Part shown: piece by piece, positions 1 through 8,799 of the stretch | How positions within the stretch are numbered: the first letter of the stretch is position 1 | Layout of the letters: every line of letters begins with the position of its first letter | The notes under the pieces: generated by a model | The model's database searches: none | What the model saw: the letters and a program-made list of their open reading frames with translations, nothing else | What the model was told of the DNA's origin: nothing | Translations under genes and position numbers: made by a program | Assembly (NCBI GenBank): GCA_041736155.1 | Contig: JBGSUL010000036.1 | Coordinates: forward strand, 1-49,308 | Reading direction: 5' to 3' | Length of the DNA: 49,308 bases | From: JANPLN01 sp041736155 | GTDB taxonomy: Bacteria > Bdellovibrionota > Bdellovibrionia > Bdellovibrionales > JAGQZY01

Positions 1-66
1 CGAGTAATCTTGGAGGATTTTCTCAATCTCGTCTTTTGACATTGGTTTGTGTGGCATATAGCCCAT
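1..66 (-). CDS. N-terminus of an unidentified protein, cut by the window edge
   Basis: A minus-strand frame opens after a stop at 91-93 and runs off the left edge. From the ATG at 66 it reads MGYMPHKPMSKDEIEKILQD and continues for two more residues. Further in-frame ATGs lie at 57 and 42. The Lys/Glu/Asp-rich start looks like a real soluble protein, but no clear ribosome binding site is visible and 22 residues do not identify a family. It would lie downstream of the desaturase on the same strand with an 84-base gap. Confidence 0.35.
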   Translation of the reverse strand, partial: MGYMPHKPMSKDEIEKILQDYS

Positions 67-150
67 CTTTGTACCCGTTCTGGTCGAATCTTATCAATGA
101 CTCGGCCTGTAATCCGGTACTAAAAATGGGGGAAGGCTCAGTTCGGTGGC

Positions 151-1053
151 CTAAGCTGTTTTTTGCCTCGAGGAGTGATCAGCTGGGAGTTTTTCTACAG
201 TAGCTTGCGGCTTCAAGACGCCGGGGCGTAGGTGATGGCTGCCATGATTGTACAAATTAAAAGAGATGCGGTTCACGAACCAGTAGAGCCCACTGTCTAA
301 ATTCACAACTTCGACTTTGCCATTGATGGTGATGTGCGTGACCCAGTTAAACCATGCATAATGCACTTTTTTAAACACGATATTGACCGCAAAAAAATAG
401 ATATAGAGTTCGGGGCCAAGCAACTGGAACCATAAAATGGATAACAAAACCTGACGCGCGAGAATTAATTTGGAAACGACTTTTAAATTCATCAAGGACT
501 CAACGCCATGGCTTTTTATAAAGTGCTTTGCAAAAGAAGCGCCGATGTTTTTAGCTGTGTTTTTAGTAAATTGAATAAAACTTTGGCCAGCGGGTGGGTG
601 AGGGTCGTTCTCAAGATCATCGGAATAAGTGTGATGGAAAGCGTGGATTATACTCCACTCATCCAGGCTCGACATATGCCAAAAACCGATCATTTCGCCA
701 ATCATTCGATTTAACCAGCGCGGGCGCAGGCTGAGGTGTGAGGCACCATGATAAAGTGCTGTGAGAGGGAAGGTGATGATCACGGCTGCCGACGCGTAAA
801 ACAGATAATGAGGAGAAAAGGTTCGTTGTTGGAAGAAAAGTATAACGGCGCCCAACACCAAGCCGGTGCCGGTGGTTTTCGTGCTGGCCATGGAGACAAG
901 TAAGATCGGGACAAAATAGAGTGCAAGCTCTTGAAGATCTGTCTTAAAAAGAATGGCGCAGGCGAAAATAGCGCCGGCAATAAGGGAAATACGCAGTAAA
1001 TTATTTTTTATAAGATATCTGCTGTCTTTTTTAAACTGCGGATAGCCGAGCAT
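151..1053 (-). CDS. Fatty acid desaturase family membrane protein
   Basis: Predicted di-iron membrane desaturase or hydroxylase acting on fatty acyl chains in the cytoplasmic membrane. The three histidine boxes of the family are present: HGASH at residues 102-106, HAFHH at 137-141 and HGSHH at 270-274. Hydrophobic stretches around residues 18-35, 45-75 and 83-100 precede the first box. At 300 residues it is near the usual length for this group. I chose the ATG at 1053 rather than one eight codons upstream because AAGGAG lies four bases before it. The next minus-strand gene upstream is 135 bases away, so the gene may be transcribed alone. Exact substrate and double-bond position cannot be read from sequence. 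Confidence 0.85.
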   Translation of the reverse strand: MLGYPQFKKDSRYLIKNNLLRISLIAGAIFACAILFKTDLQELALYFVPILLVSMASTKTTGTGLVLGAVILFFQQRTFSPHYLFYASAAVIITFPLTALYHGASHLSLRPRWLNRMIGEMIGFWHMSSLDEWSIIHAFHHTYSDDLENDPHPPAGQSFIQFTKNTAKNIGASFAKHFIKSHGVESLMNLKVVSKLILARQVLLSILWFQLLGPELYIYFFAVNIVFKKVHYAWFNWVTHITINGKVEVVNLDSGLYWFVNRISFNLYNHGSHHLRPGVLKPQATVEKLPADHSSRQKTA

Positions 1054-1157
1054 AGTTCTCCTTATGATAAACAACATTAGTTTACATTGATGGGGCGGCG
1101 GCGCAAGTGAACTTTTAATTCAAATCAGAAGGCTATCTATTGGTCGGTGTGTGGGAG

Positions 1158-1176
1158 CGCTGCCGTAGCGGCAGCG
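1158..1176. other. Perfect GC-rich hairpin
   Basis: CGCTGCCG, a TAG loop, then CGGCAGCG form a perfect 8-base-pair stem. It lies just past the stop of the secreted protein gene at 1189-1905 and could act in its termination, but no T-tract follows on the minus strand. On the plus strand a T-rich stretch follows after about nine bases, yet no plus-strand gene ends nearby. Function is unassigned. Confidence 0.4.
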
Positions 1177-1188
1177 GATTGGTCATTT

Positions 1189-1905
1189 TTATTTATCTTC
1201 GATGGTGTACTCGACAACAATTTTTGAATCTGATTCTTTAATCAAGTGTTGAAAGATCAATCGGATAAAATAGAAGTCATTCTGAAATAGAGTGCCGCCT
1301 GTTTTCTTCAAAGTTGATTTTCCTCGAATTATTAAGTTATCTGGTGTGACCTCAATTGAAGCCGTGAGTGCAGTGGGATATTGACCAGAATTTTCAGGCC
1401 ATCCTTCATCAGCGACATTACTGTATGTACTAAAATACAGGGAGTTGAGCGCTTCATAGGTCTCTCCATTCCTCGCCAAGACATCTTCGGCAGAATATCC
1501 AACATTGAGTTTCCCTTGAGCTATCGTTGACCGGTCATAATAGTCCTCATAAATATTAAGGACAAGACCCTCTAGGATGGCTTGATTGGTTATTGCCACA
1601 AAACCCTTAACAGCAGACAAAGGCATCTTATGAGGGATCTTACATTCAAATCCCTGCTGCTCGTAAACTATATCTAGATATCCCCCATACCCTTTACTTC
1701 CGTGTCTTTCAGGCGCATTCATTTCAGATTCTCGAAGACATTCTTCTATTTGAGATGGATCAATTTGAAATACGGTTGATAAATATTTAACTTTTGGAGG
1801 TGCAGTAGGTGTAATTTCAGTGGACTCACTAAATTGAGCAAAAGCTAAATCGGATGACAGTAAAATCGCAACAATCGCAGTTAAAAATTTAAATTTCTTA
1901 GTCAT
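1189..1905 (-). CDS. Secreted protein of unknown function
   Basis: 238 residues beginning with a typical Sec signal peptide (Lys-rich start, hydrophobic core, probable cleavage after AFA near residue 23). The mature part is soluble, with one Cys in each of EECLRES and FECKIPHK that could pair, and no transmembrane segment. A good ribosome binding site (GAAGGAAA) precedes the ATG. I do not recognise a family. It stands alone between the desaturase and a long gene-free spacer. A periplasmic or outer-membrane-associated location is inferred from the signal peptide only. Confidence 0.75.
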   Translation of the reverse strand: MTKKFKFLTAIVAILLSSDLAFAQFSESTEITPTAPPKVKYLSTVFQIDPSQIEECLRESEMNAPERHGSKGYGGYLDIVYEQQGFECKIPHKMPLSAVKGFVAITNQAILEGLVLNIYEDYYDRSTIAQGKLNVGYSAEDVLARNGETYEALNSLYFSTYSNVADEGWPENSGQYPTALTASIEVTPDNLIIRGKSTLKKTGGTLFQNDFYFIRLIFQHLIKESDSKIVVEYTIEDK

Positions 1906-2252
1906 TGTAGTTTCCTTCGAGGTTTCTAAAATGAAAACATACCTGATTAGCCACTATTTCAAAAGGCGCTTTGAAAATATAACAAACCTGTTTAGTTCCT
2001 AAGTTGTGTCCCAGCCTATGAGAAATTCTCTGAAGGATCCTGGCACCTTAGGTACTTCGACCTAAAGGATTTGAGCAATATCAAACTCCGGATCAAGGGA
2101 GAGTAGACATTTTCTTTTTCTCGCAAGCGTGTGCTTCTACTGTCTATACAAGAAACGTCTTTGATCTGGCGAGGGCGTGGCAGTTCGACCAGCGTTACGA
2201 TGGGTCCCCGCGGAACATTCAATACAGGTTTTGGGTGTTTAGTGAGTGGATC

Positions 2253-2313
2253 AGTGGCAGCATCGGCATCAGAAAACTGAACTGAAACTGTATCTGATGC
2301 CGATGCTGCCGCT
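2253..2313. repeat. 21-base inverted repeat with 19-base loop
   Basis: The arms 2253-2273 and 2293-2313 are reverse complements except for one position, which would still form a G-T wobble in one of the two RNA strands. The core is GGCAGCATCGGCATCAGA. The loop is rich in repeats of ACTGAA. No T-run follows, so it is not a standard terminator. It sits about 210 bases upstream of the topoisomerase VI operon and could be an RNA structure, a protein site or a leftover of an insertion. Confidence 0.75.
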
Positions 2314-2513
2314 CATTGACTGAATAGAGCCTCACTCTTCATTCCACGAACTCTCCATATATGCACTTACTTTTATGCGGGTCACCATAAGGTGAATTGC
2401 ACATCTTCTCATCAATGTTGCGTAACATAATGTTTAATTCATATGTAAATCCATGTAACTCTTGATCTTTTTTGTGAATTCATTGTTAGATGAGAATATT
2501 CAAGTGCAAAAAC

Positions 2514-2519
2514 GAGGAG
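2514..2519 (+). promoter_or_regulatory. Ribosome binding site that decides the top6B start
   Basis: GAGGAG lies six bases before a TTG at 2526, which would start the protein at MAKSQITSSSTAEYF. The in-frame ATG at 2490 has no recognisable Shine-Dalgarno sequence. Initiation at TTG therefore looks more likely, adding only 12 residues if wrong. Confidence 0.6.
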
Positions 2520-2525
2520 TTTGAA

Positions 2526-4301
2526 TTGGCAAAATCCCAAATCACATCAAGCAGTACGGCGGAATACTTTGCTAAAAACCTACAACAAGTCGGGTTTTCT
2601 TCACCAACGAAAGCGGTCTTAACGACCCTTAAAGAGGCGGTGGACAATTCTTTAGATGCCTGTGAGGAAGAGAACATTCTTCCCACCTTAGATATCATCA
2701 TCAAAAAAGTAGGGGCCGGTGGCAGCAAAAACACCGACTTGATCGAAGTCACCGTGGAAGACAACGGGCCGGGTCTCGAGGCAGAGATGCTTCCTAAGGT
2801 TTTTGGCGAATACCTTGCGTCTTCTAAGTTTGGTCGCGGCCGTTGTACGCGCGGTCAACAGGGGATCGGGATTTCTGCGGCGACCACCTGGGCGCAGTTG
2901 ACCAATGCTTCTGGCGTTCTGGTTATCAGTAAAACTGCCAAGATGAAAAAAGCCGTGCGTGGTTTGGTCGACGTGGATATCAAAGGCAACAAAGGTGTGA
3001 TCAAAAATAAAGAGACCATCGATTGGAATAAGCCGCACGGAACCAAAGTCACCTTCCGAATTGATGGCCGTATTCAGCTGAACGGCGATGGCGGTCTTTT
3101 GACCTATCTTGAAGGAACCACTCTTGTTAATCCTCATTTAGAAATGAAGTACAAACTTCTTGATGCGGACGCTGTCCATATTAAGCGCGTGAGCGAAGAG
3201 TGTCCCGACATACCTGGAGCCACACTGCCGCACCCTCATACGATGAAGCTCGGTGAATTTATCACTCATGCCGGTATTTATGGCAAAATCACTTTTGGTA
3301 ATTTTTTAAAAACGGCGTTTTCCCGAGTGACTGATGCCACATTAAAAGATTTTGTTACGAACAAAATGCCCAAAGCATTGATCACTAAGCCGATCAACCA
3401 AATGAAAGAAGCGGATTTTAAATCAGCGTACCAAGCCATCCAAGCGACAGAACTGCCAAGTCCTTCGACACGCTCTGTTCTGACAGTGGGCGAAGACACC
3501 CTTTCGAAAAGTATTATGCGTTTAGGAGATATCGACTTTTTTAGCGTAGTCACGCGTAAGCCGACCATTTGCGATTTTAAACCCGTAGCTGTGGAAGTCG
3601 CATTGGCGCGATTTATCGGTCGGGGGAGTGAAGACGAGCAAGTTCAACTTTTAAGATTCGCTAACCGCGTGCCTTTGCAATTCGATAAAGGCGCCTGCGC
3701 TATCACCAAAGCCATTGAGTCTGTAAACTGGCGTTCGTATGGTCTCTACCAATCTAAGAACAATCTGCCGCAAGGACCTTATGTTTTTGCGATCAGCTTG
3801 GTTTCGCCCTTTATTAAATTTAAAAACGCCTCCAAAGAAACCATCGATGCCAGCGATGAGCTGGTGGAAGAGATTCGTTTGGCGGTGATGCGTGCGGGGC
3901 AAAAATTATCTCGTCATATCAATCGCGAAACCAAAGCGGCGGATCTCGAAAGAAAAATCCAACATATTGAACAATTCGGTCCCATTTTAGTGGAAACATT
4001 GGCACGTTTGACATCAGCTTCAGACGCTCGCAAGAAAAAAGCCACTGAAGGTCTTGAGAAGATTCTCGGTCGTGATTCTAAAGCTGCGGAAAAAGATCTT
4101 GATGATGCAGATGTGCGTCTTAAAGAGCTACGTGCAAAAATGAAAGCACGTGGAATTGTCGGCGATGATTATCAAGAGGCTGTCTCCGAGGCTGCCAGTG
4201 ACGATTCTGAAGAGGTAGACATGGCTGAAGAAGTTGTGGTGAGTGCCGCCAAAAAAGCCAAAAAGAAAAAACGTTCGGGTAAAGAGGTAGAAAATGTCTA
4301 A
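2526..4301 (+). CDS. top6B: DNA topoisomerase VI subunit B (ATPase)
   Basis: ATP-binding subunit of a type IIB topoisomerase, which passes one DNA duplex through a double-strand break in another. Counting from the upstream ATG at 2490 (603 residues), the GHKL ATPase motifs are clear: KEAVDNSLDACEE at 48-60 (N box), VEDNGPGLE at 89-97 (G1) and RGQQGIGIS at 121-129 (G2). A segment near 3660-3740 reads NRVPLQFDKGACAITKAI then W..YGL, matching the transducer region where the switch lysine lies. The last roughly 80 residues are charged, acidic then Lys-rich. It overlaps subunit A by 8 bases, implying coupled translation. Topo VI is mainly archaeal and plant, with scattered bacterial cases. The TTG start at 2526 is preferred for its ribosome binding site. 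Confidence 0.93.
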   Translation: MAKSQITSSSTAEYFAKNLQQVGFSSPTKAVLTTLKEAVDNSLDACEEENILPTLDIIIKKVGAGGSKNTDLIEVTVEDNGPGLEAEMLPKVFGEYLASSKFGRGRCTRGQQGIGISAATTWAQLTNASGVLVISKTAKMKKAVRGLVDVDIKGNKGVIKNKETIDWNKPHGTKVTFRIDGRIQLNGDGGLLTYLEGTTLVNPHLEMKYKLLDADAVHIKRVSEECPDIPGATLPHPHTMKLGEFITHAGIYGKITFGNFLKTAFSRVTDATLKDFVTNKMPKALITKPINQMKEADFKSAYQAIQATELPSPSTRSVLTVGEDTLSKSIMRLGDIDFFSVVTRKPTICDFKPVAVEVALARFIGRGSEDEQVQLLRFANRVPLQFDKGACAITKAIESVNWRSYGLYQSKNNLPQGPYVFAISLVSPFIKFKNASKETIDASDELVEEIRLAVMRAGQKLSRHINRETKAADLERKIQHIEQFGPILVETLARLTSASDARKKKATEGLEKILGRDSKAAEKDLDDADVRLKELRAKMKARGIVGDDYQEAVSEAASDDSEEVDMAEEVVVSAAKKAKKKKRSGKEVENV

Positions 4302-5457
4302 GATGATTCAAATCCGCGAGCAGACTAAAAATATTCCTCATGAAGTGCGCATGATCTGCGACAAAATGCTCAAAGACTTAGAAAACGCCAAGCGTCCAAC
4401 GTTAGATGCGATTAAATGTACTCTCGATAACAGCTTTTATAACTCGAAAGTTGGTTATCTGACTCCCGGCGATAAAGTTGTCACCACGGAGCTCAACGTC
4501 TCCAGCGTGCAAAAAATGGCGCGTGTGGTGTTTTTAATGGAAATTCTTCTGCGCAATATGGATATCGGCTCGGTCAATACCAAGCGTGAAATTTATTATA
4601 TGGCAAAAGGTTTAGTGAAGTCCGAAAAAAATCTTAAAGCCTTGGACTTTGACGACCAAAATGAGAGTGACTCGATCATCGATTTTATCTGTGATCTTTT
4701 AGAGGTTTATCGCGAAGAGATGAACTGCTTTGCGAACGATCGTGGTGGGCAAACTTACTCGCAACAATTGATTGTGACAGAAACCATGGCTGATGGCGAA
4801 AAAGCAACCATCGATCTGGGCTCTTTGGGAACATCGCCCTTTCAACCAAAAAACCGTCCACAATCTTTAAAATTGAAAACGCGTGGCAAAGTGGATTTCT
4901 GTTTAGTTGTAGAATCAGAAGGTACTGCCAATACGTTGGTGGCCAATGGGATGACCAAGCGCCATAAGTGCATTGTGGTCGGTGCGCAAGGTGTTCCAAG
5001 TAACGCGGTTCGCGGTTGGGTGCGTACGATTCAGAACCAGTTAGATGTGCCCATATACTTCTTTGGCGATCTGGATGCGTACACTCTGCAAAACATCTAT
5101 CGGACTTTGAAGGCCGGATCGGCAGCGAGTTTGATCCGTAATAGTGATTTCTCGGCTCCTGAAGTGAACTTTTTGGGCGTTCTCCCTGAGGATGTTAAAA
5201 AGTATGACCTTCATTGCTACAAAGTGAACGAAAGCGATGTTAAAGAAGGTCGTTCTTTGAAAAAAGCCAAAGATGCTCTTAAAAATGACCCTTTCTTCCA
5301 AGATAAAAAGAACCGTAAACTCTCGGACATCTTAAACTGGCTGATTGCGCAAAAAGTACGTTGCGAACAACAGGCTTTATACTCTGTTGATCCACGAGAT
5401 CCGCATATTTGCGAAAAGATTTTGGTCGACAAGATTAAACACAAAAACTTCGTCTAA
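4294..5457 (+). CDS. top6A: DNA topoisomerase VI subunit A (Spo11-like, DNA cleaving)
   Basis: DNA-cleaving subunit that pairs with the upstream subunit B to form an A2B2 type IIB topoisomerase. KREIYYMAKG at residues 98-107 matches the winged-helix motif of Spo11/Top6A, so Tyr102 is the expected nucleophile. The Toprim fold follows: LVVESEG places the metal-binding Glu at 207, and FFGDLDAY gives the DxD pair at 259 and 261. At 387 residues it matches the family length. It overlaps top6B by 8 bases. The dispersed repeat at 5463 lies just after the stop, and no terminator hairpin was seen. All expected catalytic residues are present, so the pair should be active; this is inference from motifs. 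Confidence 0.93.
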   Translation: MSKMIQIREQTKNIPHEVRMICDKMLKDLENAKRPTLDAIKCTLDNSFYNSKVGYLTPGDKVVTTELNVSSVQKMARVVFLMEILLRNMDIGSVNTKREIYYMAKGLVKSEKNLKALDFDDQNESDSIIDFICDLLEVYREEMNCFANDRGGQTYSQQLIVTETMADGEKATIDLGSLGTSPFQPKNRPQSLKLKTRGKVDFCLVVESEGTANTLVANGMTKRHKCIVVGAQGVPSNAVRGWVRTIQNQLDVPIYFFGDLDAYTLQNIYRTLKAGSAASLIRNSDFSAPEVNFLGVLPEDVKKYDLHCYKVNESDVKEGRSLKKAKDALKNDPFFQDKKNRKLSDILNWLIAQKVRCEQQALYSVDPRDPHICEKILVDKIKHKNFV

Positions 5458-5462
5458 GGGCT

Positions 5463-5490
5463 GAGATCCTTCGCTTCGCTTAGGACGACG
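5463..5490 (+). repeat. Dispersed 28-base intergenic repeat, copy 1
   Basis: Starts GAGATCCTTCGC and ends GGACGACG. The reverse complement of 22281-22308 matches it at 23 of 28 positions by eye. Both copies are in intergenic spacers. Similar short GATCCTTCG / CATCCTGAG sequences are common as intergenic repeats in many bacterial genomes. Confidence 0.6.
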
Positions 5491-5602
5491 AGCAAAAGAT
5501 GAATAAGAATTGATAATACTCCGCAGAACGCATTGAGCTCTCTGGGGCTTTGCAATAAGCTCGGAGCAACCCAATTGGTTTAGAGATCTTCGGAGGTCAT
5601 CA

Positions 5603-7861
5603 GTGTATCAAAGCCGCATCGAAACAACGCCAGAAATGGTGAAAAATGTCTACCAGAACACTCGTCGCTGTTTAGAGGTCATTCGCAAGCGATTAGGACG
5701 CCCTCTCACTCTGGCAGAAAAAATTGTTTACGGTCACTTAGAGAATCCTCAGAATCAAGAAATCGAGCGCGGCAAAAGCTTTTTGATGTTGCGACCAGAC
5801 CGCGTGGCCATGCAAGATGCCACAGCGCAAATGGCGCTGTTGCAATTTATGTTGGCCGAGAAAGAGGAAGCCGCTGTTCCGTCGACGGTCCATTGCGATC
5901 ATTTAATTTTAGCGTACAAAGGTGCTTCTGAAGATTTGAAACAATCCAACCTAGAAAGTAACGAAGTTTACAGTTTTCTTTCCAGCTGTGCCAGTCGCTA
6001 TGGAATTGGTTTTTGGAAACCAGGTGCGGGAATTATTCACCAAGTGATTTTAGAAAACTACGCGTTCCCTGGTGGTTTGATGATCGGCACAGATTCTCAT
6101 ACACCCAATGCCGGTGGACTGGGAATGGTCGCCGTGGGTGTGGGTGGCTCCGATGCGTCCGACGTGATGGTTGGGCTTCCTTGGGAAGTAAAAAATCCAC
6201 AACTCATCGGTGTGCATCTCAAAGGAAAACTGTCCGGATGGACCTCTCCTAAAGATGTGATTTTAAAACTTTTAGGTATTCTGACAGTGAAGGGTGGAAC
6301 GGATCGCATCGTGGAATATTTTGGCGAAGGCACAAAGTCCATCAGCTGTACCGGCAAAGCCACCATCACCAACATGGGCGCCGAGTTAGGCGCAACCTGT
6401 TCGGTGTTCCCATACGATGATCGTATGCGTACCTATCTTCATGTCACAAAACGCGAAGCACTAGCCGAACTAGCAGATGCCAACAAAGACATTCTGACTG
6501 CGGATGAAGACGTTGTTAAAAATCCCACCAAGTATTTTGACCAAGTGATCGAGATTGATTTGGACACCTTAGAACCTCATCTTGTGGGACCTCATACTCC
6601 CGATCTCGCACATGGGATCAGTCAAATCAAGGCCGCCGCCCAAGCCAACAACTGGCCGACCAAACTTTCTGCCGCGCTCATCGGCTCGTGCACCAACTCT
6701 TCTTATGAAGATATCGGGCGCGCCACATCGATTGCTGAACAAGCTATTGAAGCCGGTCTTAAAATGCCACAATCGTTTATGGTATCGCCAGGTTCAGCGC
6801 AAATTAAAAACACCATCGAGCGTGATGGTCAGATGAAAAAACTCAATGAGATGGGCGCAGTGGTTCTCGCCAATGCGTGTGGACCCTGCATCGGTCAGTG
6901 GAAACGCGACGACATTAAAAAAGGTGAGGTCAATACCATCGTCACCAGTTTTAATCGTAACTTTAAAGGCCGTAACGACGCCAACCAAGAAACATTGTCT
7001 TTTATTGGCAGCCCCGAGATGGTGATGGTTTTAGGAATCGCTGGCCGCTTGGATTTTAATCCCAATACCGACACCTTGGATACACCGAAGGGTCCACTTA
7101 AATTTAAAGTTCCCCATGCTCCCGAGTACCCGGCGAAAGGTTTTGTGGAGGCCGAGGGATATCAAGCTCCTGAAGGCAAACAAGCCAAGGTCCAAGTGAA
7201 TCCCGCGTCGGATCGTTTACAACTGCTTTCTCCCTTTGCTCCCTGGGATGGCGGTGACATTAAAGATATGTATGTTCTCGCAAAAGCCAAAGGAAAATGT
7301 ACCACTGACCATATTAGCCCGGCGGGTAGTTGGTTGCGTTTCCGTGGCCACTTAGACAATATTTCGAACAACATGCTGTTGACCGCACTCAACGCGTTTA
7401 CGGGCGCGGCAGGTCAAGGCAAAAACCTTCTCACGGGTCAGACACAAGAATTTTCCCAAATTGGACGTTCGTATAAGGCGGCGGGGAGACGCTGGTTGAT
7501 CGTTGGTGATGAAAACTACGGTGAAGGTTCCAGTCGTGAACATGCAGCCATGTCGCCACGCTTTTTGGGTTGTGCCGCTGTCCTCACAAAAAGTTTTGCG
7601 CGCATCCATGAAACGAATTTAAAAAAACAAGGCGTTTTGGCTCTGACTTTTGTAAATCCTGCAGATTATGACAAGATTCAAGAGGACGATGTTGTTTCAA
7701 TTCTCGGGGTGACCACACTGACACCGGGAAAAAACCTCACGCTTGAGCTCAAGCATAGCAATGGAGCCATTGAAACTCTTCCTGTGAAGCACTCTTACAA
7801 TGCAGAACAGATCAAATGGTTCCAAGCAGGATCTGCATTGAATTTACTCAGACAAAAGTAA
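5603..7861 (+). CDS. acn: Aconitate hydratase, mitochondrial-type
   Basis: Converts citrate to isocitrate through cis-aconitate in the TCA cycle, using a cytoplasmic 4Fe-4S enzyme. The 752-residue length fits the mitochondrial-type aconitase rather than the longer bacterial AcnA or AcnB. The three cluster cysteines are in place: C363 in GSCTNSSYED, and C426 and C429 in NACGPCIGQW. GEGSSREHAA near residue 640 is the swivel-domain substrate-binding loop. The start is GTG with GGAGGT five bases upstream. It follows the topoisomerase genes by 145 bases and ends in a rho-independent terminator, so it is probably its own transcription unit or the end of that one. Confidence 0.96.
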   Translation: MYQSRIETTPEMVKNVYQNTRRCLEVIRKRLGRPLTLAEKIVYGHLENPQNQEIERGKSFLMLRPDRVAMQDATAQMALLQFMLAEKEEAAVPSTVHCDHLILAYKGASEDLKQSNLESNEVYSFLSSCASRYGIGFWKPGAGIIHQVILENYAFPGGLMIGTDSHTPNAGGLGMVAVGVGGSDASDVMVGLPWEVKNPQLIGVHLKGKLSGWTSPKDVILKLLGILTVKGGTDRIVEYFGEGTKSISCTGKATITNMGAELGATCSVFPYDDRMRTYLHVTKREALAELADANKDILTADEDVVKNPTKYFDQVIEIDLDTLEPHLVGPHTPDLAHGISQIKAAAQANNWPTKLSAALIGSCTNSSYEDIGRATSIAEQAIEAGLKMPQSFMVSPGSAQIKNTIERDGQMKKLNEMGAVVLANACGPCIGQWKRDDIKKGEVNTIVTSFNRNFKGRNDANQETLSFIGSPEMVMVLGIAGRLDFNPNTDTLDTPKGPLKFKVPHAPEYPAKGFVEAEGYQAPEGKQAKVQVNPASDRLQLLSPFAPWDGGDIKDMYVLAKAKGKCTTDHISPAGSWLRFRGHLDNISNNMLLTALNAFTGAAGQGKNLLTGQTQEFSQIGRSYKAAGRRWLIVGDENYGEGSSREHAAMSPRFLGCAAVLTKSFARIHETNLKKQGVLALTFVNPADYDKIQEDDVVSILGVTTLTPGKNLTLELKHSNGAIETLPVKHSYNAEQIKWFQAGSALNLLRQK

Positions 7862-7888
7862 ATATTTTCCAACATTTATGTTTTTCAG

Positions 7889-7920
7889 AACAACGCGACA
7901 GAAGTCGCGTTGTTTGTTTT
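7889..7920 (+). terminator. Rho-independent terminator after aconitase
   Basis: AACAACGCGAC and GTCGCGTTGTT form a perfect 11-base-pair stem around an AGAA loop, followed by TGTTTT. It begins 27 bases past the aconitase stop and separates it from the transglycosylase-like gene. Confidence 0.9.
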
Positions 7921-7944
7921 CCGATCTAATGAGATTCTCTAGAT

Positions 7945-8799
7945 ATGCGACCCGTTGTTTTTTTAGTCGTTTTTTTCAATGCCCTGTTAACTCACGCCGA
8001 AGTCACTCAGACTAGTGCCTCTCAGCCACTGCGGTTAACTCTAACCTCACCATCTATGGAACTTAATTTTGATTTTGGTTTTCCGCCACGTCGTGGTGAA
8101 TTTGCCACACCTGACAATATCCCTGGCTATGATAGTCTCACCGAAACCGAAAAAATTAATCAACTGTCAAACTTGGCAAGATGTAATGCGGATTCTTATT
8201 GGAATAGTTTTAATTACGCAGATCAAGCGGGGTTTATTTCTGACACTTACAAAGTTCTGATGAAGGCGCACCGAGAAGGGCTCCAAGCTGGAGATCCTTC
8301 TTATGATTTTTCTCCCAGGATTTTAACCTGTAAAGCATTTAAAGAATCTAATTTTAATACGCAAATAGGAAATTTCTATGGTTCAAGTGCTGTCGGCCTC
8401 TCGCAAGTATTGCAAGGAACACTCGATGATTTATTTTCCGAGCGTGTGGGCTTTCGCTCGCGGGTGCCGGGATATGAAAATATAAAGACAGGCCAAGAAA
8501 TGTTGACACAAATGGCGCGCAATCCAACTCTTCAGCTGGAAGTGGGATTAGCAGTCCTCGAAATGAAGAGAGATGACAATTCTTATAGCGGCGCAAATAT
8601 TCAACCTATCTTAGAGAGCTATTTAGGCAGCTCCAACCCAGATGCAAATGCAGCCTATGCCAGAAGTATTTATGACTGCGCTTACTGTGTACAACAAAAT
8701 AATGAATCTTACTCTCTGGAATGTTTATGTAAAACAAAACCAGATGATAAAAATTGTATGGCTATGCCAAGTGGAGGGACGCCCACATGTGCAAGGTAG
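7945..8799 (+). CDS. Secreted lytic-transglycosylase-like (SLT fold) protein
   Basis: 284 residues with a signal peptide cleaved near LLTHA (residue 18). The segment CKAFKESNFNTQ then SAVGLSQVLQGT (residues 129-159) matches the SLT/goose-lysozyme pattern in which an ES.FN Glu is followed by a G.GL.Q turn, so Glu134 is the likely catalytic acid. Cleavage of peptidoglycan glycan strands in the periplasm, or in prey if this is a predator, is inferred. The C-terminal quarter is Cys-rich (at least six Cys after residue 240), suggesting disulfides. The ribosome binding site is weak. It overlaps the next gene by 13 bases, so the two are probably translated together. Confidence 0.75.
   Translation: MRPVVFLVVFFNALLTHAEVTQTSASQPLRLTLTSPSMELNFDFGFPPRRGEFATPDNIPGYDSLTETEKINQLSNLARCNADSYWNSFNYADQAGFISDTYKVLMKAHREGLQAGDPSYDFSPRILTCKAFKESNFNTQIGNFYGSSAVGLSQVLQGTLDDLFSERVGFRSRVPGYENIKTGQEMLTQMARNPTLQLEVGLAVLEMKRDDNSYSGANIQPILESYLGSSNPDANAAYARSIYDCAYCVQQNNESYSLECLCKTKPDDKNCMAMPSGGTPTCAR

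Larger units (their letters stand above)
1906..2525. other. Gene-free spacer upstream of top6B
   Basis: About 620 bases without a convincing gene. It holds a strong inverted repeat (2253-2313, listed separately) and a small hairpin, TTAGGT at 2048-2053 with ACCTAA at 2060-2065. A minus-strand open frame from about 2313 to 2016 has no ATG, no ribosome binding site and no recognisable family; it may be a decayed gene remnant. No tRNA-like fold was recognised. Any promoter for the topoisomerase operon should lie in the AT-rich part after 2400, but I cannot point to confident -35 and -10 boxes. Confidence 0.5.

Noticed and set aside
508..714. Plus-strand frame inside the desaturase gene
   Set aside because: It is antisense to the conserved histidine-box region, which fixes the coding strand.
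2016..2222. Minus-strand 68-residue frame as a real gene
   Set aside because: No ATG, no ribosome binding site and no recognised family. Recorded only as a possible remnant.
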